Of a stretch of 64,000 bases of DNA, positions 9,020-19,019 are shown piece by piece. Within the stretch, counting starts at the first letter, position 1, and each line of letters begins with the position of its first letter. The stretch covers positions 62,001 to 126,000 of the forward strand of contig JAZGUH010000199.1 of NCBI GenBank assembly GCA_037893225.1, in the 5' to 3' direction. The position numbers were made by a program, and so were the translations under genes. Under the pieces are notes generated by a model. That model saw only the letters and a program-made list of their open reading frames with translations. It was not told the DNA's origin and did not search any database. This DNA is from Hippasteria phrygiana. Its lineage: Eukaryota; Echinodermata; Asteroidea; Valvatida; Goniasteridae.

Positions 9020-9785
9020 CACAAGATAATTGCTTCACCATGTACCTAACGTTGTTGAATTATGTATTTTGCTGATTCAAATTGACTAGATTCATTTCTT
9101 GTTTTATCTGGTATAATATTATTTTTGTGTACTCTGTACGTAACAACGTTGAGAGAGGTTTCGTTAGCACACGGTTCGTTCCCGCGACGTCATCATTTTT
9201 TGCGCTTGTTTGACGTTTTCCTCACTCATCCTCAACTTAATCACCTTGTTTACACGGATAGCGGTCGCACTACACATCAGTAACAAAGGGATAAAACCAA
9301 CGTATATTTTTCACTAATTTTCGTTGCGTACCGTTTAGAGCTAGGCCTAATCGTGGGCGTACGCACTAACTGCGCGCTAACGAAACCTCTCTAATATTGT
9401 CTAGTACAATACTGCTGCTACTACCACTACTTATAAATGCGAGTAAAAACCAACAACAATATACATGAACTGAACCCAAAGTATATAGAATGTAAATTAA
9501 GCTGATATCACCAAATTAATTAGTGTCATTATAGCCTACGATCTTCTCTTTGAAGTGATAGTTCACTCAGCCAGATCCGGTCATTTATTCCTGAACTTGA
9601 GGTATATCCCCCAAAACAAGTCAAATTGTCCGTGTTCAAGTTGAGTGATGTTGACTGTAATCGATATCGGGGTGTATTGGCGTGTGCTCACACCGCACCC
9701 ACTCACCCAGTCGTGTTTTACTATACTACTGCAGAACTCAAGCTGTTCACTTCCATTGTTCCCATTGTTAGGACTTTTTCGAGCC
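9020..9785. repeat. repeat RA, copy 2
   Basis: Contains GTTGAATTATGTATTTTGCT at its left, the common core (TAGCCTACGATCTTCTC, CTCAGCCAGATCC) and ends in a poly-C run. It is interrupted by the MITE at 9,153-9,391. Confidence 0.75.
9153..9391. mobile_element. 239-bp MITE, TIR GAGAGGTTTCGTTAGC
   Basis: Terminal inverted repeats GAGAGGTTTCGTTAGC and GCTAACGAAACCTCTC, flanked on the right by TA (left has GA). A second copy, slightly degraded at its left end, is at 11,010-11,244, and both lie in RA repeats. The outer TIR core GAGAGGTTT is shared with the 485-bp element at 10,198. Confidence 0.8.
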
Positions 9786-9989
9786 CCCCCCCCCCCCCCC
9801 TACCCCTGACTACATTTAAACACAAAAAACCACTAAACAAGCACATTACACGAAGACAGTGTAGCCTCGCTACCCATGGTCTTCAACCAGAACGGTGAAC
9901 TAAATAGCACAACGAACAAGCGGTATTGACAAAACGTATAAGAACAAGCAATTGCAAACACGTGAGCAAATTAGCTCAGATTAAAAACA

Positions 9990-10192
9990 TGGGAGACAGA
10001 AGCTCCAAAGAATGACTTCAAGGGAATTCAAAGGTGAAAGACCAATCGGAAAGTACAGACGGCTCCCCGCACATACCAAATGGTGCGAAACTGTGTCCGG
10101 TCCAGCCGGGCAAAGTCTGCTTTGAGCCGTGCCATAATTGAAACCTTGACATGGAGAAGTACCTGGTCGGCATCCTGTCGGGATCCATCATA
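9990..10192 (-). pseudogene. LINE ORF2 C-terminal tail, downstream half of a split fragment
   Basis: The minus strand continues the LINE fragment at 10,690-10,960, interrupted by a 485-bp MITE. It reads HVKVSIMARLKADFARLDR and TQFRTIWYVRGAVCTFRLV, resembling the short tail that follows the zf-RVT domain in several LINE ORF2 proteins. The frame then runs into stops. Confidence 0.5.
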
Positions 10193-10197
10193 CATTA

Positions 10198-10682
10198 GAG
10201 AGGTTTAGCAGCACGTTTTACGTGAACGCGAACGCGAAAATTGTGTGTTCTTTTGCTGACGTCATCAATTCCAGCGTATTGTTACTCACGTACGTGAATT
10301 TCACACGGACGTCAAATACGTGAAAATGGTGAGTTCAAGTTGGGTCATAACGTGAGTAATTGCAAAAAAAATTAAGCATTTGTAGACATTGCAATCAATA
10401 TTTTTCTTATGAGAATTAAAGCTCATTGAATAAACAACACTGAAGATGCATTTTTGGGTCAAACTAAGTCCAGTTCGATGTATTTCTGAAGTTAAAAAAA
10501 TCCCTTGCTTGTGAAGCTTTCGTGTTGGAAAACACTGTGGTTGTGCATTATACCCGTCGTGACGTGCAGCTAAACGTTTCATTGCGCGTCCGAACGCCCG
10601 CGTTATTCAGTTTGACCGCCGCTCCAAAAATGTCGGACGCGCTCGCGTTGACGTTCGCGTAATACGTGCTGCTAAACCTCTC
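10198..10682. mobile_element. 485-bp TA-flanked MITE, TIR GAGAGGTTTAGCAGCACGT
   Basis: Inverted ends GAGAGGTTTAGCAGCACGT and ACGTGCTGCTAAACCTCTC, each followed outward by TA (10,196-10,197; 10,683-10,684). It also carries sub-terminal ACGCGAACG motifs in both orientations. No transposase is encoded. The TA duplication suggests mobilisation by a Tc1/mariner-type enzyme. It splits a LINE fragment, so it is younger than that LINE copy. Confidence 0.85.
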
Positions 10683-10689
10683 TAATGTT

Positions 10690-10960
10690 TCGCAACGCGA
10701 ACGCCAAACCAGCCACCTCACCGTGCAAATTTAAAACCAAATCAAAAGGGACTCCGGGCTAGTGTCCACACCACCAGATCCGTAGAGGACACAGGAACGT
10801 GTAAGGGAAAATTGTCGGGCTTGTACTTTACATCCAAGATGCTCAACCCAAGCCCACAAATTGTAAACAAAGGGACAGTCCCAAAATATGATAAAGTGAC
10901 TCGGGAGCGGCACAGCCGACCCGAGGGCACTTGCCATCTCCAATACCCCAACGATAAAGA
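10690..10960 (-). pseudogene. LINE ORF2 fragment with zf-RVT zinc-binding domain
   Basis: The minus strand reads LYRWGIGDGKCPRVGC and AAPESLYHI, then one frame over FWDCPFVYNLWAWVEHLGCK. Together they give the C-x4-C ... H ... C motif of the zf-RVT domain found after reverse transcriptase in many non-LTR retrotransposons (ETxxHifwxCPfvxxlW). A frameshift lies between the His and the last Cys. The rest of the ORF is missing upstream, where repeat RA begins. Confidence 0.75.
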
Positions 10961-11009
10961 CATTGTTGAATTATGTATTTTGCTGATTCAAATTCGGTTT
11001 ACACGGTTT

Positions 11010-11244
11010 GAGAGACGACTACGTTTCGTTCCCACGACGTCATAAGTTTTTGCGCTTGTTTGACGTTTTCCTCACTCATCCTCAACGTAATCACCTTGTT
11101 TAATCGGATAGCGGTCGCACTACATATAAGTAAGAAAGGGATGAAACCAACGAATATTTTCAGAAATTTTCGTCGCGTACCGTTTAGAGCTATAGGCCTA
11201 TAATCGTGGGCGTACGCACTAACCGTGCGCTAACGAAACCTCTC
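11010..11244. mobile_element. 235-bp MITE, second copy of the 9,153 family
   Basis: Same interior (TTTTTGCGCTTGTTTGACG, CGTACCGTTTAGAGCTA) and right TIR as 9,153-9,391. The left TIR is altered to GAGAGACGACTACG. Confidence 0.8.
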
Positions 11245-11579
11245 TAATATTGTCTATACTACTATACTGCTACTACTACTACTTAAGTGCGAGTAAAAAA
11301 AACCAACAATATACATGAACTGAACCCAAAGTATATAGAATGTGAATTAAGCTGATATCACCAAATTAATTAGTGTATAGCCTACGATCTTCTCTTTGAA
11401 ATGATAGTTCACTCAGCCAGATCAGGTCATTTATTCCTGAACTTAAGGTATATCCTCCAAAACAAGTCAAAATTTTCCGTTTTCAAGTTAGTGTACGATT
11501 GAGTGATGTTGACTAATCGATATCGGGATGTGTAGGCGTGTGCTCACACCGCACGCACCATCCAGTCGTGTTTTACAAT

Positions 11580-12113
11580 GGTTGCATTCGATTAGCGTAC
11601 AACATAAACCCGGGGTTACACCGCGGGGAAGCCACGAAATGAGGCAAATCGAACGATGCGGGGTATTCGCCTGGGCATGCTGGGAAAATTAAGGTCAAAG
11701 CTCGTTTGGGGGCGGGAATTTTTAAAAGGGTATAAAAATGTAAATACAGGCTCGCTGTCGTCTGCTCTGCCGGCAAAATCTTGACCATGACAACATGATA
11801 ATTATAAAATTCACAACTTCCACACAGTCTAGTCCCCAACTGTTGTTAATGTCAGGAAAATACACTCTTTGCTTTCCAATTTATGTCCCAATTTGTACAT
11901 TTACTCACGTCGAATTTGTACATTTACTCACGCCGCCATGTTTACGTTTTCAGCTAGGCGGTGACGTCATTACACCCGGGCAGCCACCAGAGACCCGCTC
12001 GATGGCTGGGGTAGTGGTGGTTGACACCGGGGCAGACACGAGTATCACGTGATGACTAATCGAACGGTCTCGTGTAAGTTTCACTTACACGTGTAAGCTA
12101 ATCGAACGCACCC
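11580..12113. mobile_element. 534-bp TIR element, TIR GG(T/G)TGC(A/G)TTCGATTAGC
   Basis: Inverted ends GGTTGCATTCGATTAGC and GCTAATCGAACGCACCC. Comparison with uninterrupted RA copies (TTTTACTATACTACTG) shows it inserted after TTTTAC, with a likely 3-bp duplication (TAT, left copy AAT). A short inner palindrome (GTGTAAGTTTCACTTACAC) is near the right end. No transposase frame is seen. Confidence 0.7.
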
Positions 12114-12339
12114 TATGCTACTGAGGACTCAGTCTGTTTTCTTCCAATATTCCCATTGTTTGGACTTAAACTTTTTCTCATCAACAAGTCCTGTAAGGTT
12201 TGTACACAAACCTACGAATGACCGTGGCTCAAGTCTTCCGTTGTATTGTTCTCACTATAATTCCCTATTGACCCGAGTCCTCGGACGTAATGAATAACCT
12301 GTATACCACCAGCAGGGGGTTAGAGCATTTTGAATGAGG

Positions 12340-12690
12340 ATGTCATCACAAGACACACCCAGAATGCCGTATAGCCAGGGATCACACCCAATTTTACGAT
12401 ACAACCTGGGAAGCGACATTGTGGGGATCACTCAATGAGGATACGACTTTTTAACTTATTAATCGTTTATGTCTTCTGACTAGCGCCCACCCGAACAAAG
12501 ATATTGACAATTTGGGAGATCGCCAACATAGGGCAAGATAGCTCAGTTGGTAGAGCGCCGGTACGGTGTTCCGGAGGTCGTAGGTTCGAATCCCGCTCCT
12601 GCCAGTTTTCTTTGTTCACTTTGAAAATGTATTCAAATTTACCTATAGTCAGTTTCCCTTGTGGATTGTTTGACGATTAACATTGTAATT
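12340..12690 (+). mobile_element. tRNA-derived element, copy 3 (tRNA-like part 12,532-12,603)
   Basis: The most complete plus-strand copy. It has left flank AGGGATCACACCCAATTTTA and GAGGATACGACTTTTTAAC, the 72-nt tRNA-like core with perfect A and B boxes, then TTTACCTATAGTCAGTTTCCC and TGTGGATTGTTTGACG. Confidence 0.8.
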
Positions 12691-12829
12691 TGTGAGATTT
12701 TTAACTAGGCCTATGCCAGTACCGTAGCGAGAAATCTTTCAGGGGAGGGGTGGCCACAAAATTCCGCGATTTTTCTGAGGTGCCCCTATTTTTGGGTCCA
12801 CAAATCTTTTGAAAAGGGGGGGGGGGCTT

Positions 12830-13560
12830 TTATCGACCGTAAAGGAACAGCCTTTAGGAACAGCGGAAGAGAAAGGAACAGCGGAAGAGAACATGATAGT
12901 TAGGATGTAGTGATCGCATCGATGCCCTGATTTAGCTTTGGGTCATGGTTCCACGCAGTCAACAATGACTCTGCTGAATAGTTCATTCAAAGTGGGCATT
13001 GGCCTTAAAGGTGCTTCAGGTGCAGTGGCGTAGCCAGGCTCTTCCTAGAGGGGGGGGGGGGGGGGCAAACGGGGGGCATGGCTATTTTCAAGGGGGGAAA
13101 TTCGCTATAGTAACGCATATAGTAACGCATATCCCAATTTTCCAGAGGGGGGGGCAAGAGGGGGCAAGAGTTCCCACAGGGGGGGGGCAGTTGCCCACCC
13201 CCCTTGCCCCCCCCTTGCCCCCCCTTGCCCCCCCCCCCCCCCCTTGCCCCCCCCCCCCTTGCCCCCCCCCACCCCCTTGGCTACGCCACTGTTCAGGTGG
13301 GTCCTGATCCGATAGGCTTACAAACGTTTTCAGTAATCAGCGATACAGATTGCCTAAGGTTAGGCCAATAAAATGCTGCAAAATACGATCACAAGTTGTC
13401 GCACCTAAGTTTCCAGCCATAGGGATGTCGTGTGCTAAACTCAAATCATTCTGATTAATGTTAAGTAACAACCACTTGATTGACAAATTTCCACTCTTCA
13501 TCTGCAGAGACATTATGGTGGTCTCCAAAAATACGCCATTCCTAATATAAAGGCATGCCT
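12830..13560 (-). pseudogene. Ty3/gypsy-type integrase fragment 3 (split by a hAT MITE)
   Basis: Minus strand; the zinc-domain region SLAHDIPMAG is in a clear frame at 13,337-13,440, with the catalytic-core start at 12,930-13,010. The two are separated by a 269-bp MITE plus its target duplication. The first His motif and the downstream PFS..I.DC region survive in different frames. Non-functional. Confidence 0.75.
13023..13291. mobile_element. 269-bp hAT MITE with exact 8-bp target duplication
   Basis: Inverted ends CAGTGGCGTAGCCAGG and CTTGGCTACGCCACTG. TTCAGGTG stands on both sides (13,015-13,022 and 13,292-13,299), and the other RB copies have it once (GGTGCTTCAGGTGGGTCC). The 8-bp duplication and CAG...CTG ends define the hAT superfamily. 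The interior is mostly poly-G and poly-C with TTGCCCCCC repeats. Confidence 0.95.
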
Positions 13561-14253
13561 AGTACTAAGTAGTACGTCCCTTGGGGTAGTCAACGCGTGT
13601 ACTGAAGACTGGGGTGGGTGTGTACCCAGAAAGGTCCCGACAGTACACAAATGAAATAAATCAGTCGATTCACTCCAAGGCTGTAGTCTCTTGTTCCAAA
13701 TTTATTCCCTCATCGTGTTCATTGATGGAACTCCAAAGCAGTCAAAATTCCTTAATAGTTCCTTTAGTCCCTGAATTGTCTAAAAGTCAAGAATTCCCGG
13801 TGCAACTTGTGCAAAATTTTAAAAAGAGTAGAATTATTCAAACTTCACACCTTAATCAATCCTATACACGATTTTACTTTAATACCCCCACCACAATCTG
13901 TCAAGAACAGCAAAATTTTGAAAAAAAATAGAAAATAAAAACATGACAACTGTTTAAACATGTGGCACAACCTGATAGTTCAAGATTTGTGTCTTCAAAA
14001 TTCGTGTGAAAAAAAGGGCAGATGTATGTGAAAATTTTGAGTAACCGTACACTGTGCCAAAAAACATCCAACACTGTCGACACAAACTTTCCTCTCATAT
14101 TGCACAAACATTTCCTGATAAAAGTATCAACAGTAAAAGTATTTTGTCAGATTTTTCTGTTCCTGGCCCTTTCCACCATACAACAAAATGTGCATCCATG
14201 ACAATCCTAAATACATGTAGTAATTTCTGACAAATCCATTTTCACTCACCCAG

Positions 14254-14325
14254 ATTGATGACTGCTTCCGCGCCGCCCCTCTCGCTTCGTTGACAGTACG
14301 AATAATACTAGCAGCACAACCTGGT
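14254..14325 (-). other. exon-like segment of block RB (copy B)
   Basis: Second copy of the 4,676-4,745 segment, with acceptor-like CATGTACCAG and donor GTGAGTG kept. In the conserved frame a TAG appears early, so this copy is dead for that reading. Confidence 0.4.
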
Positions 14326-15104
14326 ACATGTATAAGGAAATTAACAATAATGTATTGTGTATGAAAAGTATAAACACTGATACGCGACCCAAAACTTTAC
14401 ACGAAAGTCTTAAAAAGTGGTCAAAAATCTTGTTTAAAGCCAGTTTAGACTGTCCTACCTGAACCAGCACTTTCCTTTGTGGTGCATAGGAATATTACTC
14501 CTCCGAATCAGGAATACCACAGGGTAAAACCCCGAAAATAACTGGAGTTTCTTTAGCTCGAAAATCTCAGTGCTTCCGGCTCCCAAACGAGGTGAAGAGA
14601 CAGAGAGCGCGATTTGTGCGCACTTGCAACTTTTTAATGCGCATGTGTCATTATCTCCTAATGAATATGCATTTTTACTTACGCGGCCTGATCGACAGTT
14701 GTGTTGCCCAATAAGAAGGACCATTTCGAAGTATATATGTTTAATTCATGACATATTTATAACAGCCAAACTAAACATTATTCATGACAACAGAACTTGC
14801 TCGAAAAAGTAGGGCTCTAATTAAAAATTTACGAAGTTGAATTAAAAAGTTACGGAATGTCAAACTTTAATTGTTTATTCGTTTAACCTTTAAAAACACA
14901 TATTTCACTCTTAAAACGGCCACCAAGATATACTAGATACAAGATACAATTTGAGTTCCAGGATTAATATGGAGGTACTAGGTTCACTTATGATCCGGAT
15001 GAAAAGTTAAATTTACCCGTTCAATTCCGAGGAGCACCCGCAGGGCATGTTGTCTTGTCACTGTAGAGTTCAAATATCGTGACCCGACTGGACCTGGGAT
15101 AACA

Positions 15105-16915
15105 TATACAGCATGCGCACGCATAGTGCACCGCGCGGCTTCCCGTACGTATGCCAGTTACTGTTTCCTGAAGGGCATAAGGCAAAAAAAACAAATTGTT
15201 GTGTTGCCCTTGGACAGGTAAAATTGAAAAAGAGGGTCGGTCGGTCCGAATGTTTTTTTCGGCTTCGCCTTCAACTTGTTGAATCACCGAGAGGCAAACC
15301 AAATGGTAGTATTTTAACTTTTGGCTTCATATCAACCGATTGAATGAGATACGACAAAGTTTTTGTCGATTAGATTTGACTCTTCCGCTACAACACATTT
15401 ATACAATCTCTAAAGACATTGAATTGGTTGTATGTACATACCATTTTCACATGCGCCGTCCTTGCTTTTTTCTTCTTGCTAGACCTCCCCAGAACCAGAG
15501 TTTTTAGCTGGGCTACTCTTCAGCTCGAATGGAGCTTTGACGAGCGCGACGGATCGAAGTCATCTTCATGCTCACCCGGGCGTGTCTAGGCCTGAACGAT
15601 AGACGACCCCCCTGGTTTCATTTTTTACATACAAATACGCATAAAGTATAGAAGGTACATCAAATACAAACACTTTTTGAGACAGAGAGGCTGAGTTATG
15701 TTTTTATTGATTTCTTTTTCAAAAACAAAAACAAAAACGCCGACCCGGATGTACGCGAACATCCGTTGTACCCTTTACAGGAAATGCAGAGTTCAAACTG
15801 GAGATGAAAACAGCAATCTCAAGCCAGTGTAGTACTGCACCTCCAGCAGCACTTTCCAGGAGAAAAATGCATGGAGGAATGAAATGAGAAGATAAGACTG
15901 AAAGAAGAAAAAGAGAAGGAGGATGTAATCAGGGGAGAGGCTTCAGCCAAGAATGAGGCTTTCATTCAAGATCTTGACCTTGCAATGCAGGTTGATGTGA
16001 ACGGCGAGCCAGTCTGTCAGAAGACTCATGTACAAACACATCCCCAGCCAAACCACATGCAGTTCATTGACAGGGACATAATATATTGCAAGTTAAACCT
16101 CTAGAGAATTCATCATTATTAGGCATACTGAAACAATGTTTAGCATCATGCCGTTTTCATTGTTGGCCGCCCCATTTTGTCAAGATGGCTTTTGCTGGCA
16201 TTGGAGTGACCCACATTGATTCAGATCATGCAGTGGTTCGACTGAGGCACTTCCTTTCTTTCATTTGCATTTTTATGGAGTTTTTGGACAAAAGTAAAAA
16301 GAAAAGGAAGAGGCAGCCTTGAAAAGGTCCGTGGGTGGGGACACTGAACATTTGTGTTTGCGGGGGGGGGGGGGGGGGGATAATTTTGTAATAATCACAA
16401 TGGTAGCTTCTATTACACGCTGATGTATTAGGCATTGAAACAGTTTCAGTGCGTTTGGATTCTTTCAAATGCAAGGTAATCAAATGTTTGCTTTGTCCTT
16501 TTTGTGAATTTACTGATAAACCTTATTGCCAAACAAATAGAAAGTTTACTTTGAAGTTTGCTGGCCTCTTGTTTGTAGTTTAGTCACTGTGCTTCCAAAT
16601 ATCTCTGGAAAAAAATAATCTGCCCTAAATTCCGTACAATAGAAAAATTGCAGCAGAGGGATATTTTCAATTTTCCATAACATTTGTTACTAATAGTATT
16701 ATGGAATTGCCCAAAAAAATTAAACAAATCATTGCCCAAATAACTAGTGAAAAAATGCAACCCCCCCCCCATACCCCCCCCCCCCCCATACCCCCCCCCC
16801 CCCCCCCCATACCCCCCAACCAACCACCAAAAAAATAATCAAATCTAAATAATCATACCTGTGATCCAGTTTCCAAATACTGGTACCGAAATCTTTAAAG
16901 AAAATGAAACATGAA
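15105..16915. repeat. duplicated segment, copy 2 (partner of 5,975-7,290)
   Basis: About 90% similar by eye to copy 1, and in the same position relative to block RB. It contains an extra ~560 bp (15,180-15,745) bounded by GGGTCGGTCGG and CGCCGACCC, possibly a further insertion. Poly-C arrays interrupted by ATA lie at 16,761-16,812 and a poly-G run at 16,361-16,379. Confidence 0.75.
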
Positions 16916-16919
16916 AGAA

Positions 16920-18350
16920 AATAGTTCTCACATATAAATACTAAATAGTGTTAACCTGCCCCCCCCCCCCCCGCGAATTCAGAATAGATATTTTATTGTA
17001 ATCCAAAACTCAGTCATGTCAGTCCTACAGACTAAACGCCTCCATCCTGCAGACCCTTGGCTAGTCTAAGGTGTGACTCCAGAACTGTACAAGCATGACG
17101 ATTTAGTGAACGTACAAGGTACGAGTTGGTGACGGTACAGTTGGTGAGAGTCACAGTTGGCGAAGTATACGAGCTGACACAACGGTCGGATGAAGGTACA
17201 AGTTGATGAAAAATCCAAAATTATACCCCCACTTTCTTTTCCTTACCGCTACACCGCCGCTTATTTTTGCGTTTTCTTTGTTCAGATCCTCGAGGATCCT
17301 TCGATGCTTGGATCATTAAATAGCCTAATAGACTTATCTATTGCCATTTTTACCTTTTCTACGTTGCTTGTCAATCTGTATGCATGGTTCACTGCCCATA
17401 TGAAGCACGATATGGGGGGAAAAGGGACCCCCCCCCCTCTTTTGTGTTGGTCATTGTGTTCCCGGAATCTCAAAAATTCCTTTCAGAAATCTAGGGGGAT
17501 GTGTTAGATAACAATAATCTGGAGTGTGCTTAGGGTATAGGGATAAAAGGAGGGTACCCTTTTCCCCCATATCGTGCAGGGTATCTCACTGCCAGTCATG
17601 CCGGTGTAGCGTGAAATTCAGTCACTATGAAATATAGGCCCCTTGGTAGTATTGCACATGCCTATAAAATAATTAGGAGAGTGGCCGGTCGCGTGAGGGT
17701 TTAACCAATAATAGGGAAAATGAGTCCGATTTTCACAGGAGTCTGATTTTCATATGACACCGGTCCCACACACTTCGACTTCGCCATTTTCATCTAGGGA
17801 CCGGTATGTTTGCTGCCCTCTATCGAAGCCTTCTCCAGAAGTTTCCCACTGTTTTGGAGAACATAGAGCGACAAAGATTATATTTCGCCAATTCCGGAGA
17901 GACTTACTCTGTAGATTGTCCTTGTGATGCAATCTGATCCACCCTTCGCAGCTAATGGAATCAACCTCATTAGTATGCATAAAACTCCCAACGACTGCTT
18001 CTTATACTCACTGATGCCTGGAATCGATGTCTTTTGTTACTTGTGTGCAGTCTGATCGTAACATCCCTTTCTTACTCTCTAACTTATTGAATTCAGGAAT
18101 TTTCTTCGCAGGTTCGCCGGCGTTCTGCAGCTCCAGCTACAGTGTCTCGACCTCCACCTGACAACGACGAGGAACTCCCCGTGGATATACTGGCGGCGGA
18201 GGACTGAACCGGGGCCTGGCAGGTTTGGCCCAACCCAAATCTTTGGGTTGGACCAACCGTGGAGTGCCAAACTTCTGTCCATGTGTTGTCGTGGACAGAA
18301 AGTTTTCGGGTGGAGGGGTGTCGTCCCCAAAAACCCTTTTCGGCCCACTT
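16920..18350. other. no gene recognised; degenerate minisatellite and one MITE
   Basis: Around 17,095-17,215 a GTACAAGTTGGTGA-like motif recurs about five times with drift. The MITE at 17,404-17,575 is listed separately. The rest shows no convincing coding sequence. Confidence 0.5.
17404..17575. mobile_element. ~170-190-bp palindromic-ended MITE, copy 1
   Basis: Ends GCACGATATGGGG and CCCCATATCGTGC. The interior has TTTTGTGTTGGTCATTGTGT and TAGGGTATAGGGA. Other copies are at 37,645-37,820 (inverted) and 62,838-63,032. Target duplication not resolved. Confidence 0.8.
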
Positions 18351-18355
18351 CATCT

Positions 18356-19009
18356 CGTCACCGTTTTCACGAAGAGCCACACATGTGGATTTTGAAGAAA
18401 AAGCGTTTTCGAGATAATCGCAAGAGAAGTTTCTCCTATTTTAAAACTGCCAAAAATACTACTTTGCAACAACTTTGTGCAGTAAGGAAACATTCACATG
18501 ATTCTATGAGAGGTGAATTTTTACGTGAACCCAGTAATTAGAATTAACACGGTGGTTAATTAACCTAAATTAATTAATAAAGATGCGTGTCCCTTCGTGA
18601 AAACGAAAATTCAGGTTTTCTTACATTGTGGCCCTTTCTGTTCAATGTGTTTTTCCATATGGAAGGGGCGCACGTGTTTACGTGCGCGCAGCTGAGAATG
18701 TAACAAAGATGTGTGGCTCTTCGTGAAAACGAAAATTTCAGTTGACCTACTTTTACTCCTTTCCGTGCTATACGTTTTGTACGCGTTCAAGGGGCAGTAA
18801 TCTTTGCGTCTCTTCGTGAAAACGCAAAATGCAATTATCGAGATGTCTGCCCCTTGCATAATTAATGTAATTTGGAAATTAATGATGTTTTGCTTACAGA
18901 AGCATGTCAAAATGGTTAAGTAGAGTGTTTTAAAGCAAAATAGTGAAAAAATCGAAATCGAAAAAATTGTCATTTTTGACATGTGTGGCTCTTCGTGAAA
19001 ACGGTGACG
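18356..19009. mobile_element. 654-bp TIR element with internal CTTCGTGAAAACG repeats, copy 1
   Basis: Inverted ends CGTCACCGTTTTCACGAAG and its complement, flanked by the 4-bp duplication ATCT (18,352-18,355; 19,010-19,013). The motif CTTCGTGAAAACG or its complement occurs at both ends and about four times inside, next to TGTGTGGCTC-like or GCGTGTCCC-like sequence. The second copy (48,306-48,960) is inverted and flanked by AATT. Two short frames, about 50 residues on one strand and about 100 on the other, remain open in both copies; neither resembles a transposase. Confidence 0.9.
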
Positions 19010-19019
19010 ATCTCTGCTC

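Larger units (their letters stand above)
10965..12370. repeat. repeat RA, copy 3, with two nested MITEs
   Basis: RA sequence is traceable at 10,965-11,009, 11,245-11,579 and 12,114-12,370. The gaps are the 235-bp GAGAGG MITE (11,010-11,244) and a 534-bp element (11,580-12,113). The 57,060 copy lacks both and serves as the empty site. Confidence 0.8.
12700..15100. repeat. composite block RB, copy B
   Basis: Starts at CGTAGCGAGAAATCTTTCAG and carries the gypsy integrase fragment, LTR-like stretch (13,612-13,805), AT-rich middle, exon-like piece (14,254-14,325) and second exon-like piece (about 14,455-14,560). Its tail runs to about 15,090 and is also present in copy D. A hAT MITE sits inside the integrase region. 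Confidence 0.8.
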
